From assembly GCF_004114915.1 (NCBI RefSeq), contig NZ_CP022219.1, positions 6,850,501-6,914,500 on the forward strand: a DNA stretch of 64,000 bases, read 5' to 3'. Below the pieces are notes generated by a model that was not told the DNA's origin, made no database searches, and was given only the letters and a program-made list of their open reading frames with translations. Position numbers and translations under genes: made by a program. Origin of the DNA: Bradyrhizobium guangxiense (GTDB lineage Bacteria; Pseudomonadota; Alphaproteobacteria; Rhizobiales; Xanthobacteraceae). Positions 19,615 through 28,814 of the stretch are shown here, piece by piece. Each line of letters starts with the position of its first letter. Position 1 is the stretch's first letter.

Positions 19615-20400
19615 CTATTCAAACCCCACCGACGCCGTCCCCAGCACACCGAAATCCACCGCAAGATGATCGCCGGCCGCGATCGGCAGCGGAGGATGGC
19701 ACGTGCCTGTGGTCACCACCTGCCCTGTCCGCAAGGTGATGCCGAGCCCGGAGAGCTCGTTGGCAAGCCAGGCGAGCGCGGCGCGGGGATCGCCGAGCAC
19801 GTTCTTGCCGTGGCCGGTGTAGCGCTCGCCGCGCAGCGTGATCTGCGGCCGCTCCTCGACGAGATCGATCGTGCGCCAATTCGCAGTCGTCGCTGATCCC
19901 AGCACGAACAGATGCGCGCAGGCATTGTCGGCGATGAGCTGCGCCTCGCCCGCGCTGACGAAATCGGCAAAGCGTGAATCGGGAATCTCGATCGCGGGAT
20001 GGAAGCTGTCGACGGCGGCCAGGACTTCCTCGATCGCGTACGGCGCCGCGCGCGGCGGCAGGTCGCGCCCCATGCGGAAGGCGAACTCGGGCTCGCCGAC
20101 GCGCATCGCGTTGCCCTTCATCGAGGCGGTGCCGCCGTCGGCGATCACGGTGTCGCTCAGGATGCGACCGGCCAGCGGTCCCGTGACATTGATGTGCTTC
20201 TGTCCGGAGACACTGGTGGCCGCGATCTTCCAGCCGAACAATTGTCCAAGCGACTGAGTCTCGAGCGCAGCCTGGATGGCGTATCCCTCAGCGCGGCTTT
20301 GCGGCCGCAAGCGCGTCTCCAGCGTGTCAAGCTTGGCGCCGTCGCGCCAATGTCGGACGAGCACGCGCGATGCGGCCGCGATCTGATCCTTGTCGAGCAT
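19615..20400 (-). CDS. 2-keto-4-pentenoate hydratase-like protein
   Basis: The 261-residue protein resembles MhpD/DmpH-type hydratases and decarboxylases of the fumarylacetoacetase superfamily, which act on 2-oxo-pent-4-enoate in aromatic meta-cleavage. The metal-binding pattern VGEPEFAF (E103, E105) and the later AIEIPDSRF segment (E138) fit this family. No other aromatic-degradation genes are adjacent, so the physiological substrate is uncertain. The start ATG is only 6 bp from the stop of the same-strand L,D-transpeptidase gene, so the two are probably co-transcribed. Confidence 0.82.
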   Translation of the reverse strand: MLDKDQIAAASRVLVRHWRDGAKLDTLETRLRPQSRAEGYAIQAALETQSLGQLFGWKIAATSVSGQKHINVTGPLAGRILSDTVIADGGTASMKGNAMRVGEPEFAFRMGRDLPPRAAPYAIEEVLAAVDSFHPAIEIPDSRFADFVSAGEAQLIADNACAHLFVLGSATTANWRTIDLVEERPQITLRGERYTGHGKNVLGDPRAALAWLANELSGLGITLRTGQVVTTGTCHPPLPIAAGDHLAVDFGVLGTASVGFE

Positions 20401-20406
20401 CGATCC

Positions 20407-20943
20407 TCACCCGATGATGATTCTTGTTCGCGGGCCAAGGCGCCGCAGCAACTGCAGCATCGCAGATTTCGTCATGGAGACGCAGCCCGCAGTTGGACCG
20501 AAATTGTCGCGGGCCAGGTGCAAAAATACCGCGCTGCCACGACCGGCGATCCGCGGTTTCGTGTTGTGGTCGATCTCGATGATGAAATCGTAGAGGTGGT
20601 CGGCGCGCTTGAGCCGGTCACCGCCCTGCCCTTCACCGAGCCGGATGCTCTGGTTGTAATGGCGGTCTTGTGGGTCCTCGCACCAGGCATCCTCGCCGGT
20701 GATGATCCGGGCCGGGAGGAAGCTCTGCGGACGGCTGTTCCGGTCGCCCCGCCACCACAATCGCCGGGGACGGAAGCTGCCCCTGGGGGTGCCGCCGTCG
20801 CCCTCGCGCTTGTTGGCCAGGATGCCGCCCTGCCCCAGCGCGACCGGTATGGTCAGTGATCCCGCCGTCAGCCAGCCTCGGCGCGGATTGCCGGCAGCAG
20901 GCTTAACGCGGATCGCGGAGAGCGGGCCGATACTTCGATTCAT
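20407..20943 (-). CDS. L,D-transpeptidase (YkuD-fold) protein
   Basis: The 178-residue protein carries a YkuD-type catalytic region with H142 in FLHLARDNFGPTAGCVSM and the nucleophile C154. Such proteins form or edit 3-3 peptidoglycan cross-links or attach proteins to the wall. I see no obvious signal peptide from ATG 20943, which is unusual for a periplasmic enzyme. A longer frame to 21000 does not supply one either. It belongs to the short single-domain group (ErfK/YbiS-like). It is upstream of the hydratase on the same strand. Confidence 0.8.
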   Translation of the reverse strand: MNRSIGPLSAIRVKPAAGNPRRGWLTAGSLTIPVALGQGGILANKREGDGGTPRGSFRPRRLWWRGDRNSRPQSFLPARIITGEDAWCEDPQDRHYNQSIRLGEGQGGDRLKRADHLYDFIIEIDHNTKPRIAGRGSAVFLHLARDNFGPTAGCVSMTKSAMLQLLRRLGPRTRIIIG

Positions 20944-21179
20944 GGGGTAACCGATTGAAGTAGCTTTGTTTTTCATGTGAACGTGCAATGTCGGATTCAT
21001 TACAGGACATTCATCAAAACGCCCTGCTATTCTGAGTTAGAGTGCTTCTGGCTTGTGAATCGGTGACAGCCCACTACTTCAACACGAATAACAATAATAA
21101 CGGCGACCCCTAAACTTCCCCTCACGACTGGGTGCAGCATGGATGCGCGCCGAGTCGGACCCCAAAAGGATGACCCCCT

Positions 21180-21866
21180 ATGGCCAATGCCCGCAAGATC
21201 CTGATCGTGGATGACGATACCGATCTGCGCGATACGTTGGTGGAGCAATTATCGCTACACGAAGAATTCGAAGCCTCCGCCGTCGATACCGGCGCCAAAG
21301 GTGCGAGCGCCGCCAAGGCCAACGCTCCCGATCTCGTTCTGATGGATGTGGGCCTGCCCGACACCGACGGCCGCGAGGTGGTCCGCTCCTTGCGCAAGGG
21401 CGGCTTCAAGGCTCCGATCATCATGCTGACCGGGCACGACACCGATTCCGATACGATTTTGGGGCTGGAATCCGGCGCCAACGACTACGTGGCAAAGCCC
21501 TTCCGCTTCGCCGTCCTGCTGGCCCGCATCCGCGCCCAGCTCCGCCAGCACGAGGCCAGCGAGGACGCGGTGTTCTCGGTCGGCCCCTACTCCTTCCGGC
21601 CCGGCTCCAAGATGCTGACCGCAGCGAATGCTCGCAAGGTGCGGCTCACGGAGAAGGAAACCGCCATCCTCCGCTTCCTCTACCGGGCCGGCCAGATGCC
21701 GGTCTCGCGCGAGACACTGCTCCAGGAGGTGTGGGGTTATAATTCCGGCGTCACCACCCACACACTGGAAACCCATATCTACCGTCTGCGCCAGAAGATC
21801 GAGAAGGACGCCGCCAACCCGGAAATCCTGGTCACGGAAGCCGGTGGCTACAAGCTGGTGCCGTGA
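21180..21866 (+). CDS. OmpR-family response regulator
   Basis: A 228-residue two-component regulator. The receiver domain has acidic D11-D13, the phospho-acceptor D56 (LVLMD), T84 and K106. A winged-helix DNA-binding domain occupies about 130-228, with the TTHTLETHIYRLRQKIEKD recognition region. No histidine kinase gene is adjacent. The upstream gap of 236 bp shows no clear operator. Conserved orphan regulators of this kind in Rhizobiales can be essential cell-envelope regulators, but I do not assign a name. The gene downstream encodes a cyclic-nucleotide-binding domain protein. Confidence 0.92.
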   Translation: MANARKILIVDDDTDLRDTLVEQLSLHEEFEASAVDTGAKGASAAKANAPDLVLMDVGLPDTDGREVVRSLRKGGFKAPIIMLTGHDTDSDTILGLESGANDYVAKPFRFAVLLARIRAQLRQHEASEDAVFSVGPYSFRPGSKMLTAANARKVRLTEKETAILRFLYRAGQMPVSRETLLQEVWGYNSGVTTHTLETHIYRLRQKIEKDAANPEILVTEAGGYKLVP

Positions 21867-21924
21867 TACGCTCGAAGGGCGTGCGAATCGTTTTAGATCG
21901 CATGCCCTTGAGCCTCGGATCTGA

Positions 21925-22368
21925 ATGTCAATCGACGACGACGTAGCGCTTCTCGAGCGAGTCCCGACATTGCGCCTGTTGGGCGACGCCTCGTTGCGCA
22001 TGCTGGCGATCGGTTCCGAGCAGCGTGATTTCGTCCGCGGCGACACCCTGTTCAATCTCGGCGACGATGCCGATGCCGGCTTCGTGGTCCAACGCGGCGC
22101 CTTCCGGGTCGAGGACGGCGCCGGCGCCGAAATGATCGCCGGTCCCGGCGCGTTGATCGGCGAGCTCGCACTGGTGGTGCCGATGAAACGGCCATCGAGC
22201 GCGATCGCGCTGGAGCACTCCTCCGTCATCCGCGTCGCCCGCAGCCTGTTCCAGCGCGTGCTCGAAAGCGACCCCGCCGCCGCGCTCCGCCTGCGCGACG
22301 AATTCGCGGTGCGCTCCAGCCAGATCGCCAGCGATATCCTGATGGCAGGTGCGAAGCTGACGTCGTAG
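21925..22368 (+). CDS. Stand-alone cyclic-nucleotide-binding domain protein
   Basis: The 147-residue protein is a single cNMP-binding (CRP-like) beta-barrel domain: LLGDASLRMLAI, then GDTLFNLGDDADAGFVVQRGAFRV, then GPGALIGELAL. No DNA-binding helix-turn-helix follows, so it is not a CRP-type transcription factor. It may sense a nucleotide and act on a protein partner. It begins 58 bp after the response regulator on the same strand, which suggests a functional link. Confidence 0.85.
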   Translation: MSIDDDVALLERVPTLRLLGDASLRMLAIGSEQRDFVRGDTLFNLGDDADAGFVVQRGAFRVEDGAGAEMIAGPGALIGELALVVPMKRPSSAIALEHSSVIRVARSLFQRVLESDPAAALRLRDEFAVRSSQIASDILMAGAKLTS

Positions 22369-22392
22369 CTCTCCACCCGCCATTCCGGTGGC

Positions 22393-23208
22393 CTACACGT
22401 CCAGCGTCACCGTGACCGGCACATGGTCCGAGGGCCGCTCCCAGCTGCGCGCGTCGCGCAGAATCTTGAAATCGCTGACCGCATCCTTCAACGCGCGCGA
22501 CACCCAGATGTGGTCGAGCCTGCGGCCGCGATCGCCGACGGTCCAGTCGGCGGAACGGTAGCTCCACCACGTGTAGACCTTCTCGGTCATCGGAATACGG
22601 TCTCGTGCGACGTCGATCCATTCGCCGGCCTCGAGCGCGGCCTTCAGCTTCTCGGTCTCCACCGGCGTGTGCGAGACCACCTTCAGAAGCTGCTTGTGCG
22701 ACCACACGTCGTTCTCGTGCGGGGCGACATTGAGATCGCCGACCAGGATGTGGCGGTCTTCCCCACGCGGATGCAGCGGCTCGCATGCCTTCATCTCGTC
22801 GAGGAAGCGGAGCTTGTGATCGAACTTCTCGTTCACGAGGGGATCGGGGATGTCGCCGCCGGCGGGCACGTAGAAATTATGCAGCACCAGCGGCTTTGCG
22901 ATGCCGGCCTTGTCGCCGAACGACACGGAGATATGGCGGGGATCCACCCTGTCACAGAAGGTGCGGATGTCCGTCGCCTCGAACGGAATCTTCGAGACGA
23001 TGGCGACGCCGTGATAGCCCTTCTGCCCGTTCAGCGCGACGTGCTCATAGCCGAGCCGCTTGAAGCGCTTCAGCGGAAAGGCATCGTCGATGCACTTGGT
23101 CTCCTGCAGGCACAGCACGTCGGGCCGCGCGCTCTTGAGGAATTTCGCGACCAGGTCGATGCGCAGCCGCACCGAATTGATGTTCCAGGTTGTCAGGGAA
23201 AGACGCAT
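22393..23208 (-). CDS. xthA: Exodeoxyribonuclease III
   Basis: This AP endonuclease and 3'-5' exonuclease acts in base-excision repair. The 271-residue protein has the EEP-fold motifs: TWNINSVR near the start, the metal ligand E36 in CLQETK, GDLNVAPHENDVW, the RLDHIWVS segment and the terminal SDHVPV histidine. Length is normal. It is convergent with the cyclic-nucleotide-binding gene and is separated from lolA by a palindromic repeat. Confidence 0.96.
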   Translation of the reverse strand: MRLSLTTWNINSVRLRIDLVAKFLKSARPDVLCLQETKCIDDAFPLKRFKRLGYEHVALNGQKGYHGVAIVSKIPFEATDIRTFCDRVDPRHISVSFGDKAGIAKPLVLHNFYVPAGGDIPDPLVNEKFDHKLRFLDEMKACEPLHPRGEDRHILVGDLNVAPHENDVWSHKQLLKVVSHTPVETEKLKAALEAGEWIDVARDRIPMTEKVYTWWSYRSADWTVGDRGRRLDHIWVSRALKDAVSDFKILRDARSWERPSDHVPVTVTLDV

Positions 23209-23236
23209 GGGAATTGCGTCTTAGCAAGCTCTCGTA

Positions 23237-23316
23237 GGGCGGGCAAAGGCGCAAAGCGCCGTGCCCACCGTCTTTTCGAGCCCGAAAATCGTGGGCACGC
23301 TTCGCTTTGCCCACCC
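23237..23316. repeat. GTGGGCA-family palindromic repeat
   Basis: GGGCGGGCAAAGGCGCAAAGCG with GTGCCCACC on the left is mirrored by GTGGGCACGCTTCGCTTTGCCC on the right. The element fills the lolA-xthA gap and is another repeat type frequent in Bradyrhizobium. Confidence 0.65.
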
Positions 23317-23332
23317 TCCGGCAGCGAAGTGT

Positions 23333-24148
23333 TCAACCCGGCGCGGGGCCGTAATTGGTGAAATCGATCTTGAACATGCTGGGATCGAGCTTCTTGCTCG
23401 AATCCAGATTGTAGACCGCGATCGTGGTGTCGTAGCCCTGCGGGTCGGTGACGGTCCACTGCTTCAGCTGACCGTCCTTGGCGCCGAACATCAGGAGCAG
23501 GCGACTGGTGCCGACCAGCGCCTGCTTCTCCTCGATGGTGACGCTGACGAAGACGTCGTCGGCCGAGACGCTAACGACATTGGTGTCCTTCATCAGGTCG
23601 ATGCGGTCGGACAAGAGGAAGCGCAGCGGCGTCTGCGATAACGGGTACACGTCCTGGGTGGCGAGCTTGCGGTCGCGCACGACCAGGGACGATCCGTCGG
23701 CGACGATGTCGATCGGGCTCGGCGCGTCGTATTCGAAGCGCACCTTGCCCGGCTTCTGGATGTAGAAATCACCCTGGGTCTTGCTGCCGTCGGGGCCGAC
23801 CTGGACGAAATTCCCGACCAGCGTCTGAAGCGACGAGAGATAGGCGCTGACCTTGGCCGCCTGGGCCTTCTGGTTGGCATCGAAGGTCTGGAAGATGCTG
23901 CTCGGCACGTTGCGGCGCGGATCCGGGATCACCGGGTTCGGCGGCGTCTGCATCGCGCCGGTAACGGCGGGTCCACTGCCTCCGGCTTGAGCACCGTCAC
24001 GGCCCTTCGGCGCGGGCTTCGGCACGGGCACGGTCTGCGCCAGGGACGACGCAGTCACCATCGCGGCGGTGACGAGCAGCACGCCAGCCATGCGCGCGCT
24101 TCGCGCAGCGACGGTGGCAGCGAATCGAATGTCCGGATGTCTGATCAA
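23333..24148 (-). CDS. lolA: LolA-like outer-membrane lipoprotein carrier
   Basis: LolA ferries lipoproteins through the periplasm from LolCDE to the outer membrane. The 271-residue protein has an N-terminal signal region (hydrophobic about 18-37) and then a Pro/Gly-rich linker of about 50 residues not found in the E. coli protein. The LolA fold follows: YLSSLQTLVGNFVQVGPDG, GKVRFEYDAPSPIDIVADG and the TQDVYPLSQTPLRFLL stretch. It is downstream of ftsK, as in many alphaproteobacteria, and followed by xthA. Confidence 0.88.
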   Translation of the reverse strand: MIRHPDIRFAATVAARSARMAGVLLVTAAMVTASSLAQTVPVPKPAPKGRDGAQAGGSGPAVTGAMQTPPNPVIPDPRRNVPSSIFQTFDANQKAQAAKVSAYLSSLQTLVGNFVQVGPDGSKTQGDFYIQKPGKVRFEYDAPSPIDIVADGSSLVVRDRKLATQDVYPLSQTPLRFLLSDRIDLMKDTNVVSVSADDVFVSVTIEEKQALVGTSRLLLMFGAKDGQLKQWTVTDPQGYDTTIAVYNLDSSKKLDPSMFKIDFTNYGPAPG

Positions 24149-24242
24149 CGCGTCGTCCTGTGTGGCTAGGCGCCTTTTAGCGTGATTTCGGGCAAAAGCA
24201 GATATCGATTTTGCGTGAAATGAAGTCTCGAGGCGGCTTGCC

Positions 24243-26723
24243 TCACATATGGCTGTCTTCTTCCTCGACCAGAATCTCGCGCTTGCCGGCGTGGTTGGCG
24301 GGACCGACGATGCCTTCCAGTTCCATGCGCTCCATCAGCGAAGCGGCGCGGTTGTAGCCGATTTGCAGACGTCGCTGGATGTAGCTGGTCGAGGCCTTGC
24401 GGTCGCGTTTGACGATCGCAACCGCCTGCTGGAATAGATCGCCGCCGCCATCCCCGCCCATGCCGGTGGCGTCGAACACCGCGCCGTCCTCGTCCTCGGT
24501 GGGCTCCTCGGCGGTGACCGCCTCGAGATATTCCGGTTGGCCCTGCGTCTTGAGGTGGCGCACCACCTTCTCGACTTCCTCGTCGGAAGCGAAAGGTCCG
24601 TGCACGCGGCTGATGCGGCCGCCGCCGGCCATGTAGAGCATGTCGCCCTGGCCGAGCAGCTGCTCGGCGCCCATCTCGCCCAAGATGGTGCGGCTGTCGA
24701 TCTTGGAGGTGACCTGGAAGGCGATGCGGGTCGGGAAGTTCGCCTTGATGGTGCCGGTGATGACGTCGACCGACGGACGCTGCGTGGCGAGGATGACGTG
24801 TAGACCGGCGGCGCGCGCCATCTGCGCGAGGCGCTGCACCGCGCCTTCGATGTCCTTGCCGGCGACCATCATCAGGTCGGCCATTTCGTCGACGATGATG
24901 ACGATGTAGGGCAGCGGGTCGAGCGAGAGCTTCTCTTCCTCGTAGATCGCCTTGCCGGTCTCCTTGTCGAAGCCGGTATGCACCGTGCGCGTCGGCTCCT
25001 CGCCCTTGGCCTTCAATTCGAGCAGGCGCGTGTTGTAGCCGTCGATGTTGCGCACACCGAGCTTGGCCATGTTCTTGTAGCGCTCTTCCATCTCGCGCAC
25101 GGCCCATTTCAGCGCGACCACCGCCTTCTTCGGGTCGGTCACGACGGGCGTGAGCAGATGGGGAATGCCGTCATAGACGGAAAGTTCGAGCATCTTCGGA
25201 TCGACCATGATCAGGCGGCACTGGTCCGGGCGCAGCCGGTAGACCAGGCTGAGGATCATGGTGTTGATCGCGACCGACTTACCGGAGCCGGTAGTACCGG
25301 CGATCAGCATGTGCGGCGTGCGCGCGAGGTCGATGATGACAGGGTCGCCGCCGATGGTCTTGCCGAGACACAGCGGCAGCTTTGCCACCGTGTCGGTCGC
25401 CTCTTTCGCGACCAGCAGCTCGCGCAGGTAAACCTTTTCACGATGCGCGTTCGGCAGCTCGATGCCGATCGCATTGCGGCCCGGCACGACGGCGACACGC
25501 GCCGACAGCGCGCTCATCGAGCGGGCGATGTCGTCGGCAAGCCCGATCACGCGCGACGATTTGATGCCGGGCGCCGGCTCGAGCTCGTACAGCGTGACCA
25601 CGGGGCCCGGATTGGCTTTGACGATCTCGCCGCGCACGCCGAAATCCTGCAGCACGCCTTCGAGCGAGCGCGAATTGTTCTCCAGCTCGGCCTTGCTGAG
25701 CGGCTGGCGATCGCCGGCCTTCGGCGCAGCCAGCATGGAGACGGAGGGAAGATCGAACTTATCGGAGGATTTCTTGGCGGGAGTCTTCGGCGCAGCCTTC
25801 TTGCGCGGCGCGCGTGCGGCGGGCTCCTCTTCCTCCTCCTGCTCCTCTTCTTCCTCCTCCTCGCGGTAACCCTCGTCGTCCTCGTCTTCGGACTGCGGCG
25901 AGATCGAGGGCGCGGCGCGGCCGCCGCCGAGATTCGGCTCCTGGCGGCTGAACTGTGCGGCCTTGCTCTTCGGAGCGCTCGAAACCAGCGAGCGGTAGGC
26001 GGCACCACACAGCCAGATCAGACGCGCCTTCGTACTCATCAGCGCATGGAACAACCAGCCCAGCGACACCGAGCCCCGATCGCCCTCCTCGTCTTCGTCG
26101 AGCGGCTTGTCGTCATCCTCGATCGCCGCGAACTCCTCGTCTCGCTCGCGGGCGCCGAGACCACAGGCGATCAGGAAGGTCGCCGCCATCGCGGCGAACA
26201 GGATCGTGCCCAGCACGATGCGATAGATCGTGCCGGGCGGCCCGAAAATCACCGCGGGCGCACGCACCAGGGCGTCGCCGACCACGCCGCCGAGGCCGGT
26301 CGGCAGCGGCCAGGCGCCGCCATGCGGCCAACAGCTGACGAAGCCCGCTGCGATCACCGTGCAGAGAATCCAGGCGCCGAGCCGCAGCGCTTCGCGGTCG
26401 AACGGCCGATGCGTCATCATGCGCCAGCCCCAGACCGCAACGGTCAGGACCAGCATGATGGCGCCGAGCCCGAGGATCTGCATCGCGAGATCGGCGCCGA
26501 TCGCGCCGGCATAACCGAGGATGTTGCGGATCGGCCGCGAGGTGGCATGGCTGAGGCTGGGATCCTGCACCGACCAGGTCATCAGTGCGGCCGAGGCGAC
26601 GCCCGCAAGCGCGATCAGGCCAAGGCCACTGAGCTCGCGCATGCGCCGCGCCAGACCCTCGCGGATCGACGGCGGCAGATGGCCGACCAGTGGAATGACA
26701 CGTTCGATTGCCGACATGCTCAT
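24243..26723 (-). CDS. ftsK: DNA translocase FtsK
   Basis: FtsK anchors at the septum and pumps chromosome termini to daughter cells at division. The 826-residue protein has several N-terminal membrane segments (about 30-210), then a linker with a striking run of glutamates around residue 288-305. The motor domain has Walker A GTTGSGKS (476-483) and Walker [12 protein letters not shown] near 610. A C-terminal gamma winged-helix domain (about 755-815) recognises KOPS-type sequences. The shorter linker compared with E. coli FtsK is normal for this class. It follows an aminotransferase gene by 8 bp. Confidence 0.97.
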   Translation of the reverse strand: MSMSAIERVIPLVGHLPPSIREGLARRMRELSGLGLIALAGVASAALMTWSVQDPSLSHATSRPIRNILGYAGAIGADLAMQILGLGAIMLVLTVAVWGWRMMTHRPFDREALRLGAWILCTVIAAGFVSCWPHGGAWPLPTGLGGVVGDALVRAPAVIFGPPGTIYRIVLGTILFAAMAATFLIACGLGARERDEEFAAIEDDDKPLDEDEEGDRGSVSLGWLFHALMSTKARLIWLCGAAYRSLVSSAPKSKAAQFSRQEPNLGGGRAAPSISPQSEDEDDEGYREEEEEEEQEEEEEPAARAPRKKAAPKTPAKKSSDKFDLPSVSMLAAPKAGDRQPLSKAELENNSRSLEGVLQDFGVRGEIVKANPGPVVTLYELEPAPGIKSSRVIGLADDIARSMSALSARVAVVPGRNAIGIELPNAHREKVYLRELLVAKEATDTVAKLPLCLGKTIGGDPVIIDLARTPHMLIAGTTGSGKSVAINTMILSLVYRLRPDQCRLIMVDPKMLELSVYDGIPHLLTPVVTDPKKAVVALKWAVREMEERYKNMAKLGVRNIDGYNTRLLELKAKGEEPTRTVHTGFDKETGKAIYEEEKLSLDPLPYIVIIVDEMADLMMVAGKDIEGAVQRLAQMARAAGLHVILATQRPSVDVITGTIKANFPTRIAFQVTSKIDSRTILGEMGAEQLLGQGDMLYMAGGGRISRVHGPFASDEEVEKVVRHLKTQGQPEYLEAVTAEEPTEDEDGAVFDATGMGGDGGGDLFQQAVAIVKRDRKASTSYIQRRLQIGYNRAASLMERMELEGIVGPANHAGKREILVEEEDSHM

Positions 26724-26731
26724 GGGCCCGC

Positions 26732-27946
26732 CTAACCCAGAGTCTCGACCAGGCGATGCAGCGCCTGCGCCGTGGTCTCGCTATCCTGCACCAGCGCGAG
26801 GCGAATGTAGCCCGCGCCGGGATTGAATCCGTCGGGCTGCTGCCGCGCCAAAAAGCTGCCGGGCACTACGCGCACGCCGGCTTCCCTAAAGAGCTTGAGC
26901 GTCACGGACACGTCGTCGCCGATCGCGGACGTGTTGAGCCAGACGCAGAAGCCGGCATCGGGCCGGCGATAGCCGTAGCGATTGCCGATGATCTGGTCGG
27001 CGAGATCGAACTTGATCCGGTAGAGCCTGCGGTTCTCCTCGACATGTGCCTCGTCGCCATAGGCAAAGGTCGCGACGTGCTGGAGCGGCACCGGTACCTG
27101 CGGTGCGGCGATGTTGCGCAATTCCAGGAACATGCCGATGAACCTCTTATCGCCGGCGGCGAAGCCGACGCGCAGGCCCGGCAGGTTCGAGCGCTTCGAG
27201 AGCGACTGGAACGCGGCCACGCGGGTGAAATCCGCACCCGCGCATTCGAGCGCGCTGCCCGGTGCTTCGCGGGTGTAGATCTCGGAATAACATTCGTCGC
27301 TGAGGACCATGAAGCCGTAGCGGTCGGCGAGACCCTTCAGGCGTGTGAAGTAGTCGCGCGAGGCGACCGAGCCCTGCGGATTGGCAGGCGAGGCCAGATA
27401 GAACGCCACGGTGCGCGCCAACGTCGCCTCGTCGATGGCATCGAGATCGGGCAGGAAGCCGTTCTCGACAGTGGTCGGCAGATAGACCGGCTCGCACGCG
27501 GCTGCGAGGGCACCGGCGCCGTAGACCGGATAGAACGGGTTCGGCATCAGGATGGCCGGCTTGCCGGGGCGCGGGCCGACATAGCGCGCTGCCGCGATCG
27601 CGGCGAGGAACAGTCCCTCGCGGCTGCCATTGAGGACGAGAATTTCGCTTCGGTGGTCGAGCGGCCGCGGCAGTTTGAAGCGCGACGACAGCCAGGTGCT
27701 CGCTGCCTGGCGGAACGGCTCGGTACCCTGGTTCATCGGGTACCGGCCGAAATCGGCGATGTGCTTGGCCAGCACCGGGCCGACGAAATCAGGCACCGGA
27801 TGCTGCGGTTCGCCAACCGCGAGCGAAATCAAGGGCTTGCCGGGTTGATGCGGCGCCAGCAGCTCGTTCAGCCGGACGAAGGGGGAGCGTTCGTTGTTGG
27901 AGCTTCCACCGGCCTGCGGCGCGCGGGATGAAGCGGTCATGACCAT
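26732..27946 (-). CDS. Class I/II PLP aminotransferase (DapC-like)
   Basis: The 404-residue protein is a fold-type I aminotransferase with the PLP lysine in [17 protein letters not shown] (K251) and the DECYSEIY aspartate (D217). It most resembles the succinyldiaminopimelate aminotransferase (DapC) group, which acts in lysine and peptidoglycan precursor synthesis; substrate is not provable from sequence. Two ATGs (27946, 27940) are possible and neither has a strong ribosome site. It precedes ftsK by 8 bp, so the pair is probably one operon, with a perfect CtrA-type box about 90 bp upstream. Confidence 0.87.
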   Translation of the reverse strand: MVMTASSRAPQAGGSSNNERSPFVRLNELLAPHQPGKPLISLAVGEPQHPVPDFVGPVLAKHIADFGRYPMNQGTEPFRQAASTWLSSRFKLPRPLDHRSEILVLNGSREGLFLAAIAAARYVGPRPGKPAILMPNPFYPVYGAGALAAACEPVYLPTTVENGFLPDLDAIDEATLARTVAFYLASPANPQGSVASRDYFTRLKGLADRYGFMVLSDECYSEIYTREAPGSALECAGADFTRVAAFQSLSKRSNLPGLRVGFAAGDKRFIGMFLELRNIAAPQVPVPLQHVATFAYGDEAHVEENRRLYRIKFDLADQIIGNRYGYRRPDAGFCVWLNTSAIGDDVSVTLKLFREAGVRVVPGSFLARQQPDGFNPGAGYIRLALVQDSETTAQALHRLVETLG

Positions 27947-28031
27947 TCTGGGCGCCAGTACTCTTGGAACGGCCGGTCGCTACCATAGGCGCCGGCGGGA
28001 AGCGGTTCAGTTCACCATAGATAGGGCGAGG

Positions 28032-28048
28032 TTAAGACGCGATTAACC
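28032..28048. promoter_or_regulatory. Perfect CtrA-type box
   Basis: TTAA-GACGCGA-TTAACC is an exact match to the CtrA consensus TTAA-N7-TTAAC. It lies 86 bp upstream of the aminotransferase-ftsK pair. The motif reads TTAACC on the + strand, and the TTAA halves are themselves symmetric. Control of a cell-division operon by CtrA is plausible but inferred. Confidence 0.5.
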
Positions 28049-28129
28049 ATCGGCCGCCGCCTGCGTCCAGAGCAGGAATATTGAGACCGGATAACAACGG
28101 GATGCGGGATTACCGGGCCGCGCCGGTTC

Positions 28130-28179
28130 CTCACCTCTCCCGCTTGCGGGAGAGGTCGCGCCGAAGGCGCGGGTGAGAG
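28130..28179. repeat. CTCACCTCTCCC-type palindromic repeat
   Basis: Two nested hairpins, CTCTCCCGCTTGCGGGAGAG and CGCGCCGAAGGCGCG, are flanked by CTCACC and GGTGAG. It is a common Bradyrhizobium intergenic element, positioned downstream of the GFA gene. Confidence 0.7.
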
Positions 28180-28206
28180 TCCACGTAGAGACTGTCCCGA
28201 TGCAGC

Positions 28207-28611
28207 TCAGCGCCCCGGCAGCCTCTCGAATGTCTTCATGCCCGCTGGAATCGCGTGGAATTCCTGCATGTCGCAGGTGTAGATCGCCATCTGCGGCTGG
28301 AACTGCTTGGGCTCGTCGAGGGTGCCGACTTTCAGGATTGCCGCCGGCAATCCCGGAACCTTGGTCACCAGATGCGTGCCGCACTCGGCGCAGAACTCGC
28401 GCGTGACGGCGCGCTCGAGATCCTTGCGCGTGAACTGCTTGGGCTGACCCAAAATGTAGCTGAAGCCGGCCGCCGGCATCGCGATGAAGGTGTTGGGTGC
28501 ACCGCCCGAGATGTACTGGCACTCGCGGCAATGACACTGGGCCTGCATCATCGCCTCGCCCTCGGCCACGTAGCGCACTTCGCCGCAATAGCATCCGCCT
28601 TCCAAACGCAT
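28207..28611 (-). CDS. GFA-family zinc protein
   Basis: The 134-residue protein belongs to the GFA/CENP-V family, named for a glutathione-dependent formaldehyde-activating enzyme, though most members have no proven activity. The zinc cysteines are all present: C7 and C9 in GGCYCGEVRY, C26, C28 and C31 in QCHCREC, and C74 and C77 in CAECGTH. I chose ATG 28611 (MRLEGGCYCG), which has GGGAGGTCGTC just upstream. Longer frames are not conserved. It stands alone after the amtB terminator. Confidence 0.9.
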   Translation of the reverse strand: MRLEGGCYCGEVRYVAEGEAMMQAQCHCRECQYISGGAPNTFIAMPAAGFSYILGQPKQFTRKDLERAVTREFCAECGTHLVTKVPGLPAAILKVGTLDEPKQFQPQMAIYTCDMQEFHAIPAGMKTFERLPGR

Positions 28612-28697
28612 GACGACCTCCCGCTTGTTGTTTCTTGTGGTCGATATTTCTGCGCCGGTGGTGCGGAATGGCAATGCTTTTCTTCAACGCCCTGACC

Positions 28698-28732
28698 AAA
28701 AAGAAAGGGGCTCCAGCTTGCGCTGGAGCCCC
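28698..28732 (-). terminator. Strong intrinsic terminator of amtB
   Basis: An 11-bp perfect GC-rich stem (GGGGCTCCAGC with GCTGGAGCCCC) and a TTGC loop are followed, in the leftward direction, by TTTCTTTTT. It lies 82 bp after the amtB stop. Confidence 0.9.
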
Positions 28733-28814
28733 TCAACGGTCTGGGCATTGCCGGGTATGTGCCCGAACCGTAGTTGTGGACGCGATTGCCGAAGCAACCG
28801 CGCCCCGGGAGGAG

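Noticed and set aside
24978..26735. A 585-codon open frame on the + strand
   Set aside because: It is the complement of ftsK and its poly-Leu run mirrors the FtsK glutamate tract.
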